Under the pieces are notes generated by a model that ran no database searches, was not told where the DNA came from, and saw only the letters and a program-made list of their open reading frames with translations. The position numbers and the translations under genes were made by a program. From assembly GCF_017876675.1 (NCBI RefSeq), contig NZ_JAGIOI010000001.1:1674001-1738000 (forward strand): a stretch of DNA of 64,000 nt, written 5' to 3'. This document shows, in pieces, positions 42,921 to 52,019 of the stretch (its first letter is position 1; the number at the start of each line of letters is the position of its first letter). Origin of the DNA: Arthrobacter stackebrandtii (GTDB taxonomy: Bacteria > Actinomycetota > Actinomycetes > Actinomycetales > Micrococcaceae).

Positions 42921-43685
42921 TCACGCCTCACGCCTGAGCCGGCCAACATACTGGCCCACCAGTGCTGTGTTGTGTTCGTCCCCGCCCGGAATATTTGCCG
43001 AAATATAGATGGGCGGTTTCTTCCCCGCACGAACCAGGCATTGGACCGTCTCAATGGTCAGCAGCTGCGCAATGTACGCAGACGTGATGGATGACACGGC
43101 ACCAACACCCCCTCCGCCGGAAACTTGTAGGGTCGTATCGCCATACGGCGCCCTGTTATCCATAACAATATCGGCAATCTCACTGAGACGCATCCCACTC
43201 GGGTGTTTCGTCGCCACGGCATTGGTGTGCTCGAGGCTTGTCACGGCGATGACTTTGTGTCCGCGCTGCTTGGCGGCCAGGGCGAGTCCCACGATGGAAC
43301 CGTTCACACCCGAGTTGGAGGCGATGATGAAGATGTCGCGGGGGTCCACCAGCGAGAGGTTGAAGAGCTCCTCCGCGACGCCGGTGTCCCGCTCCAGAAC
43401 GGAACCTTCCAGGGAGTCCAGCACGGACACATCGCGGTCCCCATGCAGGACCAGGTCGCGCAGGGCAATCTTGCTGGTGGGGATCAACCCGCCGGCGCGT
43501 CCGGCAATTTCCATGGCGAAGGCCTCGGAATGGCCGGTGCCAAAGGCCTGGATAACGCCCCCGTTGGCAAGCGTGTCGGCCATGGCATTGGCCGCCTCGA
43601 CCAGTCCGCCGCCAGCCGCCCAGGCAGTGATGGCGTCAAGCCGTGTGGAGACCTCGAGGCTGAAGGCTGTCAGTGAATCAGGCAC
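42921..43685 (-). CDS. SIS-domain phosphosugar-binding protein
   Basis: 254 residues from GTG 43685 (AAAGGTGG upstream), overlapping the regulator's stop by 8 bp; a longer open frame lies inside the regulator gene. SIS-fold motifs: GGVIQAFGTGHSEAFAMEIAGRAGG, DIFIIASNSGVNGSIVGLALAAKQRGHKVIAVTS. It likely acts on GlcNAc-6-P or MurNAc-6-P; the exact reaction is not established. Confidence 0.84.
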   Translation of the reverse strand: MPDSLTAFSLEVSTRLDAITAWAAGGGLVEAANAMADTLANGGVIQAFGTGHSEAFAMEIAGRAGGLIPTSKIALRDLVLHGDRDVSVLDSLEGSVLERDTGVAEELFNLSLVDPRDIFIIASNSGVNGSIVGLALAAKQRGHKVIAVTSLEHTNAVATKHPSGMRLSEIADIVMDNRAPYGDTTLQVSGGGGVGAVSSITSAYIAQLLTIETVQCLVRAGKKPPIYISANIPGGDEHNTALVGQYVGRLRREA

Positions 43686-44661
43686 GGTCGTCCACCTTTC
43701 CGGAGTTTCGTGAACCGCGGCCCGTGCCAACCTCCAGCCGGGCGGCCCGGGTGGGGCGCCGGTGGGGGGAGACTGCCATGGCGGACGCGGCAAGTTTTGA
43801 TGTGGTCTGGGCAAAGTTCACCTGGGCCACCAGCAGGTAGATCAGGTCGAGGACCAGCAGTTGCACGTGCTTGGCGGAGAGGTCATCCGGCTGCAGGAAC
43901 TGCTCGTGCACTGAGGTGATGATTGACTCGTCGGCGCTTTCCGCCAGCGGGGAGCCGGGGTTGTTGCTCAGCGCCACTGTCAAGGCGCCGGCTTCTCCGG
44001 CTTCGCGCAGCATCTGCAACGTCTCTTCCGTGCGTCCGGTGTTTGAGATGCCGATGGCCACGGAGTTGGAGTCCTGGATCGCGGCACTTGTCAGGCCAGC
44101 ATGGACCTCAGCCCAGTAATGGGCGTTGATCCCGATCCGGTACAGGCGCGACTGCAGCTCCTTGGCCATGACCGAGCTGCCGCCGATGCCGTAGATGTCC
44201 ACGTGCTGGCACATGGCGATCCGGCGGGCAACCTTGTTCATCTGGGCCAGGTCAATGACCGCCGCGGTCTCCGTCAGTGAACGGGTGTGGGCGTTGACCA
44301 ACGTGCTGAGTACATCACGGGGCGAATCATCCGGGCCAAAGGCGCGGCCAATGTCGGCCTTCCATGACTCCCGCGCGTCGCTGCGCCCCAGGTCCGAGGC
44401 GATGCTGACACGGAAAGGCACGTAGCCGGCGTAGCCGAGCAGGCGGCAAAAACGTGTCACGGTGGCCGGTGACGTCTTGGTCTGTTCCGCCAGTTCCATG
44501 ATGGACAGTTCCAGCGGGGCCTGCGGATGCTCCAACAGGTAGGAGCCGATTTTCGCCATGGCGGCCGGCATGTCAGGTAGTTTGGCCTGAATGCGGTTCA
44601 CAACACCGGCGGCCGGTGCAGCGGCCGCAGAGGACGTGAAGGCTGACATGTGAAAATCCAT
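43678..44661 (-). CDS. MurR/RpiR-family regulator
   Basis: 327 residues. N-terminal HTH_6 domain (IGSYLLEHPQAPLELSIMELAEQTKTSPATVTRFCRLLGYAGY) and a C-terminal SIS domain (VDIYGIGGSSVMAKELQSRL, AIGISNTGRTEETLQML) that would sense a phosphorylated amino sugar. The start could be ATG 44649. It is translationally coupled to the SIS gene and divergent from the kinase gene, so it probably controls both and the importer. Confidence 0.88.
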   Translation of the reverse strand: MDFHMSAFTSSAAAAPAAGVVNRIQAKLPDMPAAMAKIGSYLLEHPQAPLELSIMELAEQTKTSPATVTRFCRLLGYAGYVPFRVSIASDLGRSDARESWKADIGRAFGPDDSPRDVLSTLVNAHTRSLTETAAVIDLAQMNKVARRIAMCQHVDIYGIGGSSVMAKELQSRLYRIGINAHYWAEVHAGLTSAAIQDSNSVAIGISNTGRTEETLQMLREAGEAGALTVALSNNPGSPLAESADESIITSVHEQFLQPDDLSAKHVQLLVLDLIYLLVAQVNFAQTTSKLAASAMAVSPHRRPTRAARLEVGTGRGSRNSGKVDDRA

Positions 44662-44732
44662 TTCTTTTCGGTGAGTACATACTGAAAACTATTATCGTCC
44701 CCGATGTAAGTCAAGTCACACCTAGACACAGA

Positions 44733-45773
44733 ATGATAACGATGCGAAATTATCTAGCGATTGACGCCGGCGGAACCTCCACGAGGGCCGTCCTGGTTGA
44801 CCCTTCCGGGCAGTGCCTGGGATACGGCACGGCGGGCGGTGGGAACCCGGTTTCCCGCGGATTTGAGTCTGCACTGGCCGCACTTGTGGAGGCCTCCCGG
44901 AAGGCCCTCGGGGACACCCCCGGCGGCGTCGAGGGGGCACTTGCAGGAATGGCCGGCGCCTCACTCGAGCTGCCGTCACAATTGTTCCGGGAAGGGTTCC
45001 GGACGCTCGGGTTGCGCGGAGAGGTCATGATCGAATCTGACCTTTTGGCCGCCTTTTACTCAGGAACCTTTCACGATGATGGCCTGGCTTTGATAGCTGG
45101 TACCGGAGCCGTCGGCGCGCGGGTTGTGGACAGCAGGCTCGACATGGTGGCGGATGGAACCGGCTGGCTGCTTGGCGACAACGGTTCAGGATTCTGGCTG
45201 GGCAGGGAGGTTGCCCAGGCGGTTGCTGCGGCCCTTGACGGGCGCGGTCCTGCGACGGCACTGACGCCGCTGGTGCTGGCTGAGCTGGACATCACCCTGG
45301 ACCCTCAGGCGCGCACCCTGGGACGCCTGCGGGCGCAGCAGCAGCTGATTTTCAAGGTTTATGAGCTGAAGGCGATTGAACTTTCACGGTTTGCCCCACT
45401 GGTCTTCGCCGTTCCGGAGGATGCCGTTGCCCGGGCCATCGTCGACCGTGCGGCGCAGGCACTGGCCCAGACTCTGGTGGCGGCATGGGAGGGCAGCGGC
45501 GCCTCCGGCTCCGGGGCGTCCGGGGAGCAGCTGGCGGCCCAGCCGCTGGTATTTGGCGGCAGCGTGCTGACCAAGGGCGGCACAGTGGCTGCTGCCGTCG
45601 TTGAACGCCTGCGCACGGCCACGGGCGTTGGCTCGGGCGACATAGCACCCGTGCTGGTGGGCGACGGAGTGGTGGGTGCTGCTGTCCTGGCACTCAAGCG
45701 CCACGGCATCGCCGTGGATGCCCGTGTCTTTGCCCGCATACAGGAAAGCCTGGCCGCCCTCCGCGGCGGATAG
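44733..45773 (+). CDS. N-acetylglucosamine kinase (BadF/BadG ATPase family)
   Basis: 346 residues (MITMRNYLAIDAGGTSTRAVLVD; ATG 44742 is an alternative). ASKHA-fold motifs: phosphate-1 AIDAGGTSTRAVL, ALIAGTGAVGARV, WLLGDNGSGFWLGREV and VFGGSVLTKGG. Typical of GlcNAc kinases, giving GlcNAc-6-P for the neighbouring amino-sugar genes. Confidence 0.87.
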   Translation: MITMRNYLAIDAGGTSTRAVLVDPSGQCLGYGTAGGGNPVSRGFESALAALVEASRKALGDTPGGVEGALAGMAGASLELPSQLFREGFRTLGLRGEVMIESDLLAAFYSGTFHDDGLALIAGTGAVGARVVDSRLDMVADGTGWLLGDNGSGFWLGREVAQAVAAALDGRGPATALTPLVLAELDITLDPQARTLGRLRAQQQLIFKVYELKAIELSRFAPLVFAVPEDAVARAIVDRAAQALAQTLVAAWEGSGASGSGASGEQLAAQPLVFGGSVLTKGGTVAAAVVERLRTATGVGSGDIAPVLVGDGVVGAAVLALKRHGIAVDARVFARIQESLAALRGG

Positions 45774-45797
45774 CAGCCAGGGCCGGAAGTCAGCGTT

Positions 45798-46175
45798 TCA
45801 GCGGGTGGGGGCTCCGCCGTCGTCCGTGTCCCTGCCGCTGCCTGCCGAAGGGCCTGTTTCGCCGTCACGGGCCTGGCTGTCCTGCCGGGCCTGCTTGAGG
45901 CGGTCGGCCGAGCGGCGGTTGATGCCGGAACCCTCGCTGAGGGAGGGGTCATTCTCCTTGTGGCCCATGACCAGCAAGGAGGCGATGAGCAGGGAGGCGA
46001 CGAAGGCGATCCCGAACGCTATCCCGCCCAGGTCCCAGCGCAGGCCGTTGCGGGTGCCGCCGGCGGAGACGATCAGCGTCACCAGGCCGGCCACGGCACC
46101 CATGGCGAAGGAGAAGCCGAGGGGAAACTTGATGGATTTGGCAGAATCCTGGTTCTGCGGCTCTACACTGCCCAC
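45798..46175 (-). CDS. Two-helix membrane protein, unknown function
   Basis: 125 residues; two hydrophobic helices (FSFAMGAVAGLVTLIVSA and IAFGIAFVASLLIASLLVM), then a hydrophilic, charged cytoplasmic tail ending GGAPTR. No family recognised. Confidence 0.65.
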   Translation of the reverse strand: MGSVEPQNQDSAKSIKFPLGFSFAMGAVAGLVTLIVSAGGTRNGLRWDLGGIAFGIAFVASLLIASLLVMGHKENDPSLSEGSGINRRSADRLKQARQDSQARDGETGPSAGSGRDTDDGGAPTR

Positions 46176-46249
46176 AATTGGTCCTTTTGCTTGTTTGGTA
46201 TTTCACGCACCACGCGCTTCTACGCAGGGTAGAACATATGGTGTCCAGT

Positions 46250-46855
46250 TTACGCGGCTTTTGCCTTGCCGCCGTCATGGCGGAGTGTGAGGGCCGACAA
46301 GGTCCACAGGGCGCCGGTCATCATTGCACCGCCGCCCATCACGCCAAGGATGGCGTGGGGGCCCGCGGCGGCGAAGAAGGGCAGCAGAAGGCCGGTGCCC
46401 AGGCCCAGTGCGCCGGAGATGATCCAGTCGCCACGCAGCGGCGGACGGCCCCCGCCGGCTGTGCGTTTCCGCATCCCGGCGAACAGCTCTGCGGCGCCCA
46501 TGACGGCCAGGGCGGCGCCGGCAAGCCAGGCGGTGACGACGGCGCTCAGTGACACGGCCGCGACCACGGCACTGACGGACAGCAGGCCGACAGCACCCGC
46601 TATGGCCATGCGGCGGGAGTCCCCCCGGGGCAGGTCGAGTGTGCGCAGCACCCAGTAGTGCGAGGCGGCGAGGGCCAGGAAGTACAGTGCCACACTGACA
46701 CACAGGCCCACCGTGCCCGGGTTGCCCCAAAACACCGTGGTCAGGCCGAACGCCAAGGTCACGAGGGCGCGCAGGAGAACCGGCTGCCAGACTGGACGCG
46801 ATCCACTGGCGGAGGTGCTTGCGTTGCTGGGCTGGGGCAGGGCTGTTTCAGTCAC
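46250..46855 (-). CDS. Six-helix membrane protein, unknown function
   Basis: 201 residues with about six membrane segments after a Ser/Thr-rich start; short basic loop MRKRTAGGGRPPLRGDW. It resembles DUF308-like membrane proteins in layout, but I cannot assign it. It begins 9 bp after the MATE gene on the same strand. Confidence 0.65.
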   Translation of the reverse strand: MTETALPQPSNASTSASGSRPVWQPVLLRALVTLAFGLTTVFWGNPGTVGLCVSVALYFLALAASHYWVLRTLDLPRGDSRRMAIAGAVGLLSVSAVVAAVSLSAVVTAWLAGAALAVMGAAELFAGMRKRTAGGGRPPLRGDWIISGALGLGTGLLLPFFAAAGPHAILGVMGGGAMMTGALWTLSALTLRHDGGKAKAA

Positions 46856-46864
46856 GCATCAAGT

Positions 46865-48310
46865 CTAGCCGCGGCCGGGCCGGGCGCCGACTTGCAGCCA
46901 CCGTCCCGTGCGGGCCCGCAGCCCCAGGGTCAGTCCGCGCGCACCCATGTAGCCGATGCTGAAGGCGGCCCAGACCCAGAACAGGCCCGCGGGGGTGTCA
47001 CCCAGGCCCGCATGCCAGACCCAGTAAAGCAGCGGCAGGTAGATCACAAGGTTGGCCATGCCGGCGAGGGCCAGGTAGCGGGCGTCGCCCGCGCCGATGA
47101 GGACGCCGTCGAGCACAAAGACATAGCCCGCAAGGGGCTGGCCGACAGCCATGACCAGCAGCGCCGCGGCCAGTGCTGCGTGGACGCTTGCGTCCGAGGT
47201 GAAGATCCAGCCCACAACGCCCGAGACCGCCCAAAGCCCCAGTCCGGTAATGACGCCGAACCCCAGGCCCCAGCGGGTCATGGTGCGTGTCAGCAGATGG
47301 ACCTGGGCGGTGTTGCCGGCGCCAAGCTCCTTGCCCACCAGCGCCTGGGCCGCGATGGCGAGGGCATCGAGGGCAAAGGCGAGGAAGCTGAACAGCGTCA
47401 TGGCGAGCTGGTGAGCGGCGAGGTTTGCGGGGCCCTGCGCCGTGACGACCAGGACGGTGACGAGGATTGCCGCCCGCAGCGACAGCGTGCGCAGCATGAG
47501 CCAGCTGCCCACGGTGGAGACCGCACGGACGCCCGCCCAGTCCGGCCGCAGGGAAACCTCGTAGTGCCGCGCCGCCCGGGTCACAATCACCAGGTAAACA
47601 GCGGCCATCCCCCACTGCGCGATCACAGTGCCGAGGGCCGCGCCGGCCACTGACATGCCAAGGCCGTAGACAAAGGCGAAGTTCAGGACGATGTTGATGC
47701 CGAAGCCAACCGTGGCAACGATCAAGGGTGTCTTGGTGTCCTGCAGGCCGCGCAAAACGCCCATGGCGGCCATGACCAGCAGCATCGCCGGGATGCCCGC
47801 CAGGCTGACCAGGAAGTATTCCTGTGCGTAGGCCAGGACATCACCGTGGGCACCCATGGCGTTGAGCAGGGGACCGCCGGTGAACATGCCGACGACGGCG
47901 AGCACCAGTCCCAGGCCGGCCGCCAGCCACAGTCCGTCCCGGCCCACGGCAAGTGCCTCTGCGTGTTTGCCGGCACCCAGGAGGCGGGCCACTGCGGGGG
48001 TGGTGGAGTAGGCCAGGAACACCATGAGTCCCACGACCGTCTGCAACACCGTGGCGGCAAGGCCCACTCCGGCAAGTTGCGGCACACCCAGGTGGCCAAC
48101 GATGGCGGAGTCGGCCAGCAGGAACAGCGGTTCGGCGATGAGGGCGCCGAAGGCGGGGATGGCCAAGCCGCGGATGGCCCTCGCCGTGGAGCGGCGGCTG
48201 GCTGCCGTGCCGGTCTTCGGCGTCACCGAGCCACGCACCTCGGGGCCTGGGATGGGATTGTTGGGCATGGATTCCTTGGGCATGGGAGAGCTGTCCGGGG
48301 CGTGGTTCAA
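46865..48310 (-). CDS. MATE-family efflux transporter (DinF-like)
   Basis: 481 residues, twelve membrane segments. N-terminal LAIPAFGALIAEPLFLLADSAIVGHLG is the DinF-type MATE start; GVLRGLQDTKTPLIVATVGFGINIVLNF is the loop before helix 5. Exports cationic compounds or metabolites using an ion gradient; substrate unknown. It lies just after dnaB. Confidence 0.88.
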   Translation of the reverse strand: MNHAPDSSPMPKESMPNNPIPGPEVRGSVTPKTGTAASRRSTARAIRGLAIPAFGALIAEPLFLLADSAIVGHLGVPQLAGVGLAATVLQTVVGLMVFLAYSTTPAVARLLGAGKHAEALAVGRDGLWLAAGLGLVLAVVGMFTGGPLLNAMGAHGDVLAYAQEYFLVSLAGIPAMLLVMAAMGVLRGLQDTKTPLIVATVGFGINIVLNFAFVYGLGMSVAGAALGTVIAQWGMAAVYLVIVTRAARHYEVSLRPDWAGVRAVSTVGSWLMLRTLSLRAAILVTVLVVTAQGPANLAAHQLAMTLFSFLAFALDALAIAAQALVGKELGAGNTAQVHLLTRTMTRWGLGFGVITGLGLWAVSGVVGWIFTSDASVHAALAAALLVMAVGQPLAGYVFVLDGVLIGAGDARYLALAGMANLVIYLPLLYWVWHAGLGDTPAGLFWVWAAFSIGYMGARGLTLGLRARTGRWLQVGARPGRG

Positions 48311-48343
48311 CAGTAGCGGCCGAAGGGCGGCCGCCGCCGTGAA

Positions 48344-50944
48344 CTAGTAGCCGCCACCGCTTTCGCTGGCCATGTTGGCGAAGCGCGAGTAGTGGCCCTG
48401 GAAACCAAGCACGATGGTCTTGGTGGGACCGTTACGGTGCTTGGCCACGATCACGTCGGCTTCGCCGGCCCGCGCCGACTCCTTGTCGTAGATGTCTTCG
48501 CGGTGCAGCAGGATGACCATGTCGGCATCCTGCTCGATCGATCCGGATTCACGAAGGTCGGAAACCATGGGCTTCTTGTCCGTGCGCTGTTCGGAACCTC
48601 GGTTCAGCTGAGAGAGGGCCACCACCGGAACTTGCAGTTCCTTGGCGAGCAGCTTCAAGGCACGCGAGAACTCGGAGACTTCCTGCTGTCGTGATTCCAC
48701 ACGCTTGCCGGAGGACATCAGCTGCAGGTAGTCGAGGACCACAAGCTTCAGGTCATGCTGCTGCTTGAGCCTTCGGCACTTGGCGCGGATTTCCATGAGT
48801 GACATGTTGGGGGAATCATCGATGAACAGGGGGGCCTCGTTCATCTTGCCCATCGTCGTGGCGATCTTGGACCACTGGTCGTCCTTGACGGTTCCCTTGC
48901 GGAGGTCCTGCAGACTGATGGTGGCCTCGGCAGAAAGCAGTCGCATGGCGATTTCGTTGCGGCCCATTTCCAGGGAGAAGACAACAGTGGCCATGTTGTG
49001 GTCAATCGCGGCAGACCGGGCCCAGTCAAGTGCGAACGTTGAGTTGTGCGTGGGAATGAAGGACGGGCCCGCCAGATACAGATGACTGCTGTGGGCGATC
49101 TGTATGCATTTCACCGGAACCGAATCAACGGCGCGTACGGACGTGATGAACCGCTGGCTGCGCTTGGGCGTTGCCCTCGCGTCGCGTTCCTTGTGCAGCA
49201 ACTGCTTGCGAGTCAGTCCGAAGACCACATCATCCGTGGCGAAAGTGATCGTGTAGGCGGTGGAAGAAGACTCTGATCGCCCCCGGACGGACTTTTCTGA
49301 CCATCCGGTTCGGTAGCCCAAGCTGTGGATGAGTTCCCGGGTACCCCTCGCCAAGACGAGATTCGTCACAGCAAATTGCACGCAGCCACTGCTGGTCACG
49401 GTTCCATCCGTATCAAGAAGCCCAGCGAGCAGTTCCCGACGCTGGGCTTCGCTGGCCCGAAGATACACGTCGGGAATGTGCTTGTTGTTCAACAGCGAGT
49501 TGGAGCGCAAAAGCGCCTGAAGTGATCCATGGTCGAGACGGCACGGTTCACAGCGAAGTCCACCGCTGCAGGCAATGCCGCAGTCAATGCATGTTGGAGC
49601 AGGAACGGGATCAGTTGTGTAACGTGCCTTTCGGCCACAATTCTGAGAGCAAGTGCGCACCTGACGCTGCTTGCTGGTGAACGCTTCCCCGCACACGACG
49701 CAAATCCCGTCAAAGACAAATGACTCCGGTGGCAGGTGGATGCTCATCGTCAGATCAGTAACAGACTTTAGTTCATAGCCTTCGGCGGAAATCCGCATGA
49801 ACACTTCATCGTCCGCGTTCGTGACACGGGCAGCAGCCGATTCACCGTCACCAAGCCACGCACCTAGCGTGTATGGTCCGATGGGAAGCTCCGCTGTCGG
49901 AAGGTCCAGTGCCCCGGTGTTGTGTATTGAGTGGTTCAGCCGATTGTCCGATACAGCGCACCGCAATGTGTTTGCGATTTGCGTGGTTGTCCGCACTTCC
50001 GCGGTGATTCTCGGATGAGTGGATGTCTGGGCAGATTTCCTCGAAGCCCTGGTGTCGGTGAGCCACTGGTGTTCGGCATCCGCTATGAGGACACTGCCGT
50101 CGTCAAAAGTCACTTCAAAGCAGGGCCGATCCAGCATGATCTCGGTGGCTGCCACAACTGTCGTCGGGGTTCCATCCGCAGCCAGAACCCAGTCGCCCTC
50201 TTTGACCTCTCCCATCGTGGTCCAGCCACTCGGCGTGGGCAGCAAGGTGTCCGTTGCCAGAGCCTTGCCCACGGCCGGACGAGCCGCGATGACGATCATC
50301 TGGCCCGGGTGCAGGCCGTTGGTCAGTTCATCGAACTCGTAGAAACCGGTGGGCACGCCCGTCATGCCCTGGCCCTTGTGGCCCGACGCCTCGATTTCAT
50401 CCACTGTGGATTCCATGACGTCCTTGAGCAGGACGTAGTCCTCAGTGGTGCGCCGCTCGGCCACGGCAAAGATTTCCGCCTGAGCGGCGTTGACCGTGTC
50501 CTCAACCTCGCCGTCCTGGGCGTAGCCCATCTGGACGATCTTCGTGCCAGCAGTGACCAGCCGGCGGAGCACGGCCCGCTCGGCCACGATCTCGGCATAG
50601 AAGCCGGCGTTGGCAGCGGTGGGAACGGACTGGATGAGCTGGTGCAGGTAGGCTGCGCCGCCGGTCTTCGTGATCTCGCCGCGCTTGGTCAGCTCATCGG
50701 CGACGGTGACGGCGTCGGCGGGCTCGCCTCGGCCATAGAGGTCCAGGATGGCCTCATAGATACTCTCGTGGGAGGGCCGGTAGAAGTCATTGCCGCGCAG
50801 GACCTCAACGACGTCCGCGATGGCGTCCTTGGAGAGCATCATGCCGCCGAGCACGCTTTGCTCGGCAACAAGGTCCTGGGGTGGTGTCCGGGCGAAATCC
50901 GGTTCGCGGGATGAAGCTTCTGATTCCCTGGCTGGAGCCGACAT
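48344..50944 (-). CDS. dnaB: Replicative DNA helicase DnaB with an intein in the P-loop
   Basis: 866 residues before splicing, from ATG 50944 (AGAGG upstream). The host protein would be 459 residues. The extein N-terminal part has PPQDLVAEQSVLGGMMLSKDAI; the RecA domain has ARPAVGK then, after the intein, STFALDWARS (Walker A GxxxGKST), LVVLDYLQLMSS (Walker B) and SQLNRGSEQR. It unwinds DNA at the replication fork. The intein must splice out for the Walker A to form, so splicing is needed for helicase activity. Confidence 0.95.
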   Translation of the reverse strand: MSAPARESEASSREPDFARTPPQDLVAEQSVLGGMMLSKDAIADVVEVLRGNDFYRPSHESIYEAILDLYGRGEPADAVTVADELTKRGEITKTGGAAYLHQLIQSVPTAANAGFYAEIVAERAVLRRLVTAGTKIVQMGYAQDGEVEDTVNAAQAEIFAVAERRTTEDYVLLKDVMESTVDEIEASGHKGQGMTGVPTGFYEFDELTNGLHPGQMIVIAARPAVGKALATDTLLPTPSGWTTMGEVKEGDWVLAADGTPTTVVAATEIMLDRPCFEVTFDDGSVLIADAEHQWLTDTRASRKSAQTSTHPRITAEVRTTTQIANTLRCAVSDNRLNHSIHNTGALDLPTAELPIGPYTLGAWLGDGESAAARVTNADDEVFMRISAEGYELKSVTDLTMSIHLPPESFVFDGICVVCGEAFTSKQRQVRTCSQNCGRKARYTTDPVPAPTCIDCGIACSGGLRCEPCRLDHGSLQALLRSNSLLNNKHIPDVYLRASEAQRRELLAGLLDTDGTVTSSGCVQFAVTNLVLARGTRELIHSLGYRTGWSEKSVRGRSESSSTAYTITFATDDVVFGLTRKQLLHKERDARATPKRSQRFITSVRAVDSVPVKCIQIAHSSHLYLAGPSFIPTHNSTFALDWARSAAIDHNMATVVFSLEMGRNEIAMRLLSAEATISLQDLRKGTVKDDQWSKIATTMGKMNEAPLFIDDSPNMSLMEIRAKCRRLKQQHDLKLVVLDYLQLMSSGKRVESRQQEVSEFSRALKLLAKELQVPVVALSQLNRGSEQRTDKKPMVSDLRESGSIEQDADMVILLHREDIYDKESARAGEADVIVAKHRNGPTKTIVLGFQGHYSRFANMASESGGGY
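49043..50263 (-). other. Intein with LAGLIDADG endonuclease, class 3-type
   Basis: 407 residues (Ala228 to Asn634 of the precursor), between GK and S of the Walker A motif. It begins with Ala instead of Cys/Ser, and carries Trp294 (EHQWLT), Cys613 (PVKCIQIA) and Thr632 (FIPTHN), the WCT set of class 3 inteins; Asn634 and +1 Ser635 complete the splice junction. Two LAGLIDADG-like helices (LGAWLGDGE at 360, LLAGLLDTDG at 505) flank two zinc-finger-like cysteine sets (C415/C418/C432/C436 and C452/C455/C465/C468). Confidence 0.9.
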
Positions 50945-51101
50945 TGTGGTGCCTCTTTCTGCCCTGCTGGCCGGGCGCTTCACCGCTGGAAGGCGGCGTA
51001 TACCTATTGCTACTACTCTTTACCAGCTGGTTCCGACAAAGTTGCCGCAGAGGAGCGCTCAACTGCAACGTTAGACGCAGAAACGGCAACCACCAACCCC
51101 G

Positions 51102-51348
51102 TTATCCACCCAGCCTGTGGATAACCGGTGCATTAACTGCCCCAGCTTGTGCACAGGATGGGGACAACGATGTGGATAACTACGGACAGGGTTGTGGAAC
51201 ATGCCTCTGACCTGCATAAACACTGTCCACCACTTGTGGAGAACCACAATATTTACATAGCTGGAACATCTTCCCGGGATCCCTTGACGCTCCGGGTGAC
51301 ACAAGATACAGCGGTGATATCCACAGATATATGCGTGTGTGTGGATAT
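51102..51348. promoter_or_regulatory. Cluster of DnaA-box-like sites next to dnaB
   Basis: Two perfect boxes TTATCCACA (minus strand: 51116-51124, 51171-51179), and 8-of-9 matches at 51102-51110 (TTATCCACC), 51235-51243 (TTCTCCACA on minus), 51317-51325 and 51340-51348 (ATATCCACA, opposite strands). An A/T-rich stretch lies at about 51243-51262. No gene is recognised in 50945-51506. It could regulate dnaB, titrate DnaA, or be an accessory origin. Confidence 0.6.
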
Positions 51349-51506
51349 CCCCGCCCAGCCCGTCCACAGCGCACCGGTCCGGTGCCTTCCTGCGTAACAA
51401 AGTGCGCGGACCATGTGCCTGCATGCGCACACGGACATGTTGGCCATCTATATAGTTGGCTGCACGACACCGCCGCCGTGCGCCCGGCCCACAGGAGAGC
51501 GATTGC

Positions 51507-51947
51507 ATGAGCAACAAGACCCCGCCCACAAATATTGACCCGAGGGAATTCATTGCCGAAGTGGACACCACAGCCGTCCGCCGCGCGGATGCCATCACCC
51601 TTCTGGAGATGATGGAGGACGTCACCGGCCTGCCGCCACGCATGTGGGGACCGAGCATCATTGGCTTCGGGGAATACCACTACAAGTACGCCTCGGGCAG
51701 GGAAGGCGACACGGCCGCCGTCGCATTTTCCCCGCGAAAGGCCAGCCTGGTGGTCTACGGCCTGGGCGAGCCGCCCGGAGCCGCACCGCTGCTGGAAAGG
51801 CTGGGCAAGTTCAAGTCGAGCGTGGCCTGCACCTACATCAGCAAGCTGGCGGACGTCGACATGGACGTGCTGCGCGAGCTGGTGGACATGACGTACCGCC
51901 ACTTCACCACCCGAGATATCCAGTCGCAGCAGTCACAGCCGGACTGA
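51507..51947 (+). CDS. DUF1801 domain protein
   Basis: 146 residues from ATG 51507 with AGGAGAG 8 bp upstream. Contains MMEDVTGLPPRMWGPSIIGFGEYHYKYASGREGDTAAVAFSPRKASLVVYG (read as the DUF1801 core) and KFKSSVACTYISKLADVDMDVLRELV. Function unknown; small cytoplasmic protein. It is convergent with rplI, sharing a terminator. Confidence 0.82.
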   Translation: MSNKTPPTNIDPREFIAEVDTTAVRRADAITLLEMMEDVTGLPPRMWGPSIIGFGEYHYKYASGREGDTAAVAFSPRKASLVVYGLGEPPGAAPLLERLGKFKSSVACTYISKLADVDMDVLRELVDMTYRHFTTRDIQSQQSQPD

Positions 51948-51962
51948 GGCGGAAACCGGCCC

Positions 51963-51997
51963 AAAAAAGCCCGGCCCCCGCAATGGGGACCGGGCTT
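51963..51997. terminator. Bidirectional terminator between DUF1801 and rplI
   Basis: AAGCCCGG-CCCC pairs with GGGG-CCGGGCTT; TTTTTT follows on the minus strand and CTTGTG on the plus strand. Confidence 0.85.
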
Positions 51998-52019
51998 CTT
52001 GTGAAGCGGTGCAGCGAGA

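Noticed and set aside
51102-51348. Calling the DnaA-box cluster the chromosomal origin
   Set aside because: No dnaA, dnaN or rnpA nearby; the evidence supports only a box cluster.
51071-51661. 196-residue minus-strand frame between dnaB and DUF1801
   Set aside because: Overlaps the DnaA-box cluster and the start of the DUF1801 gene on the other strand; Cys/His/Arg-rich with no motif.
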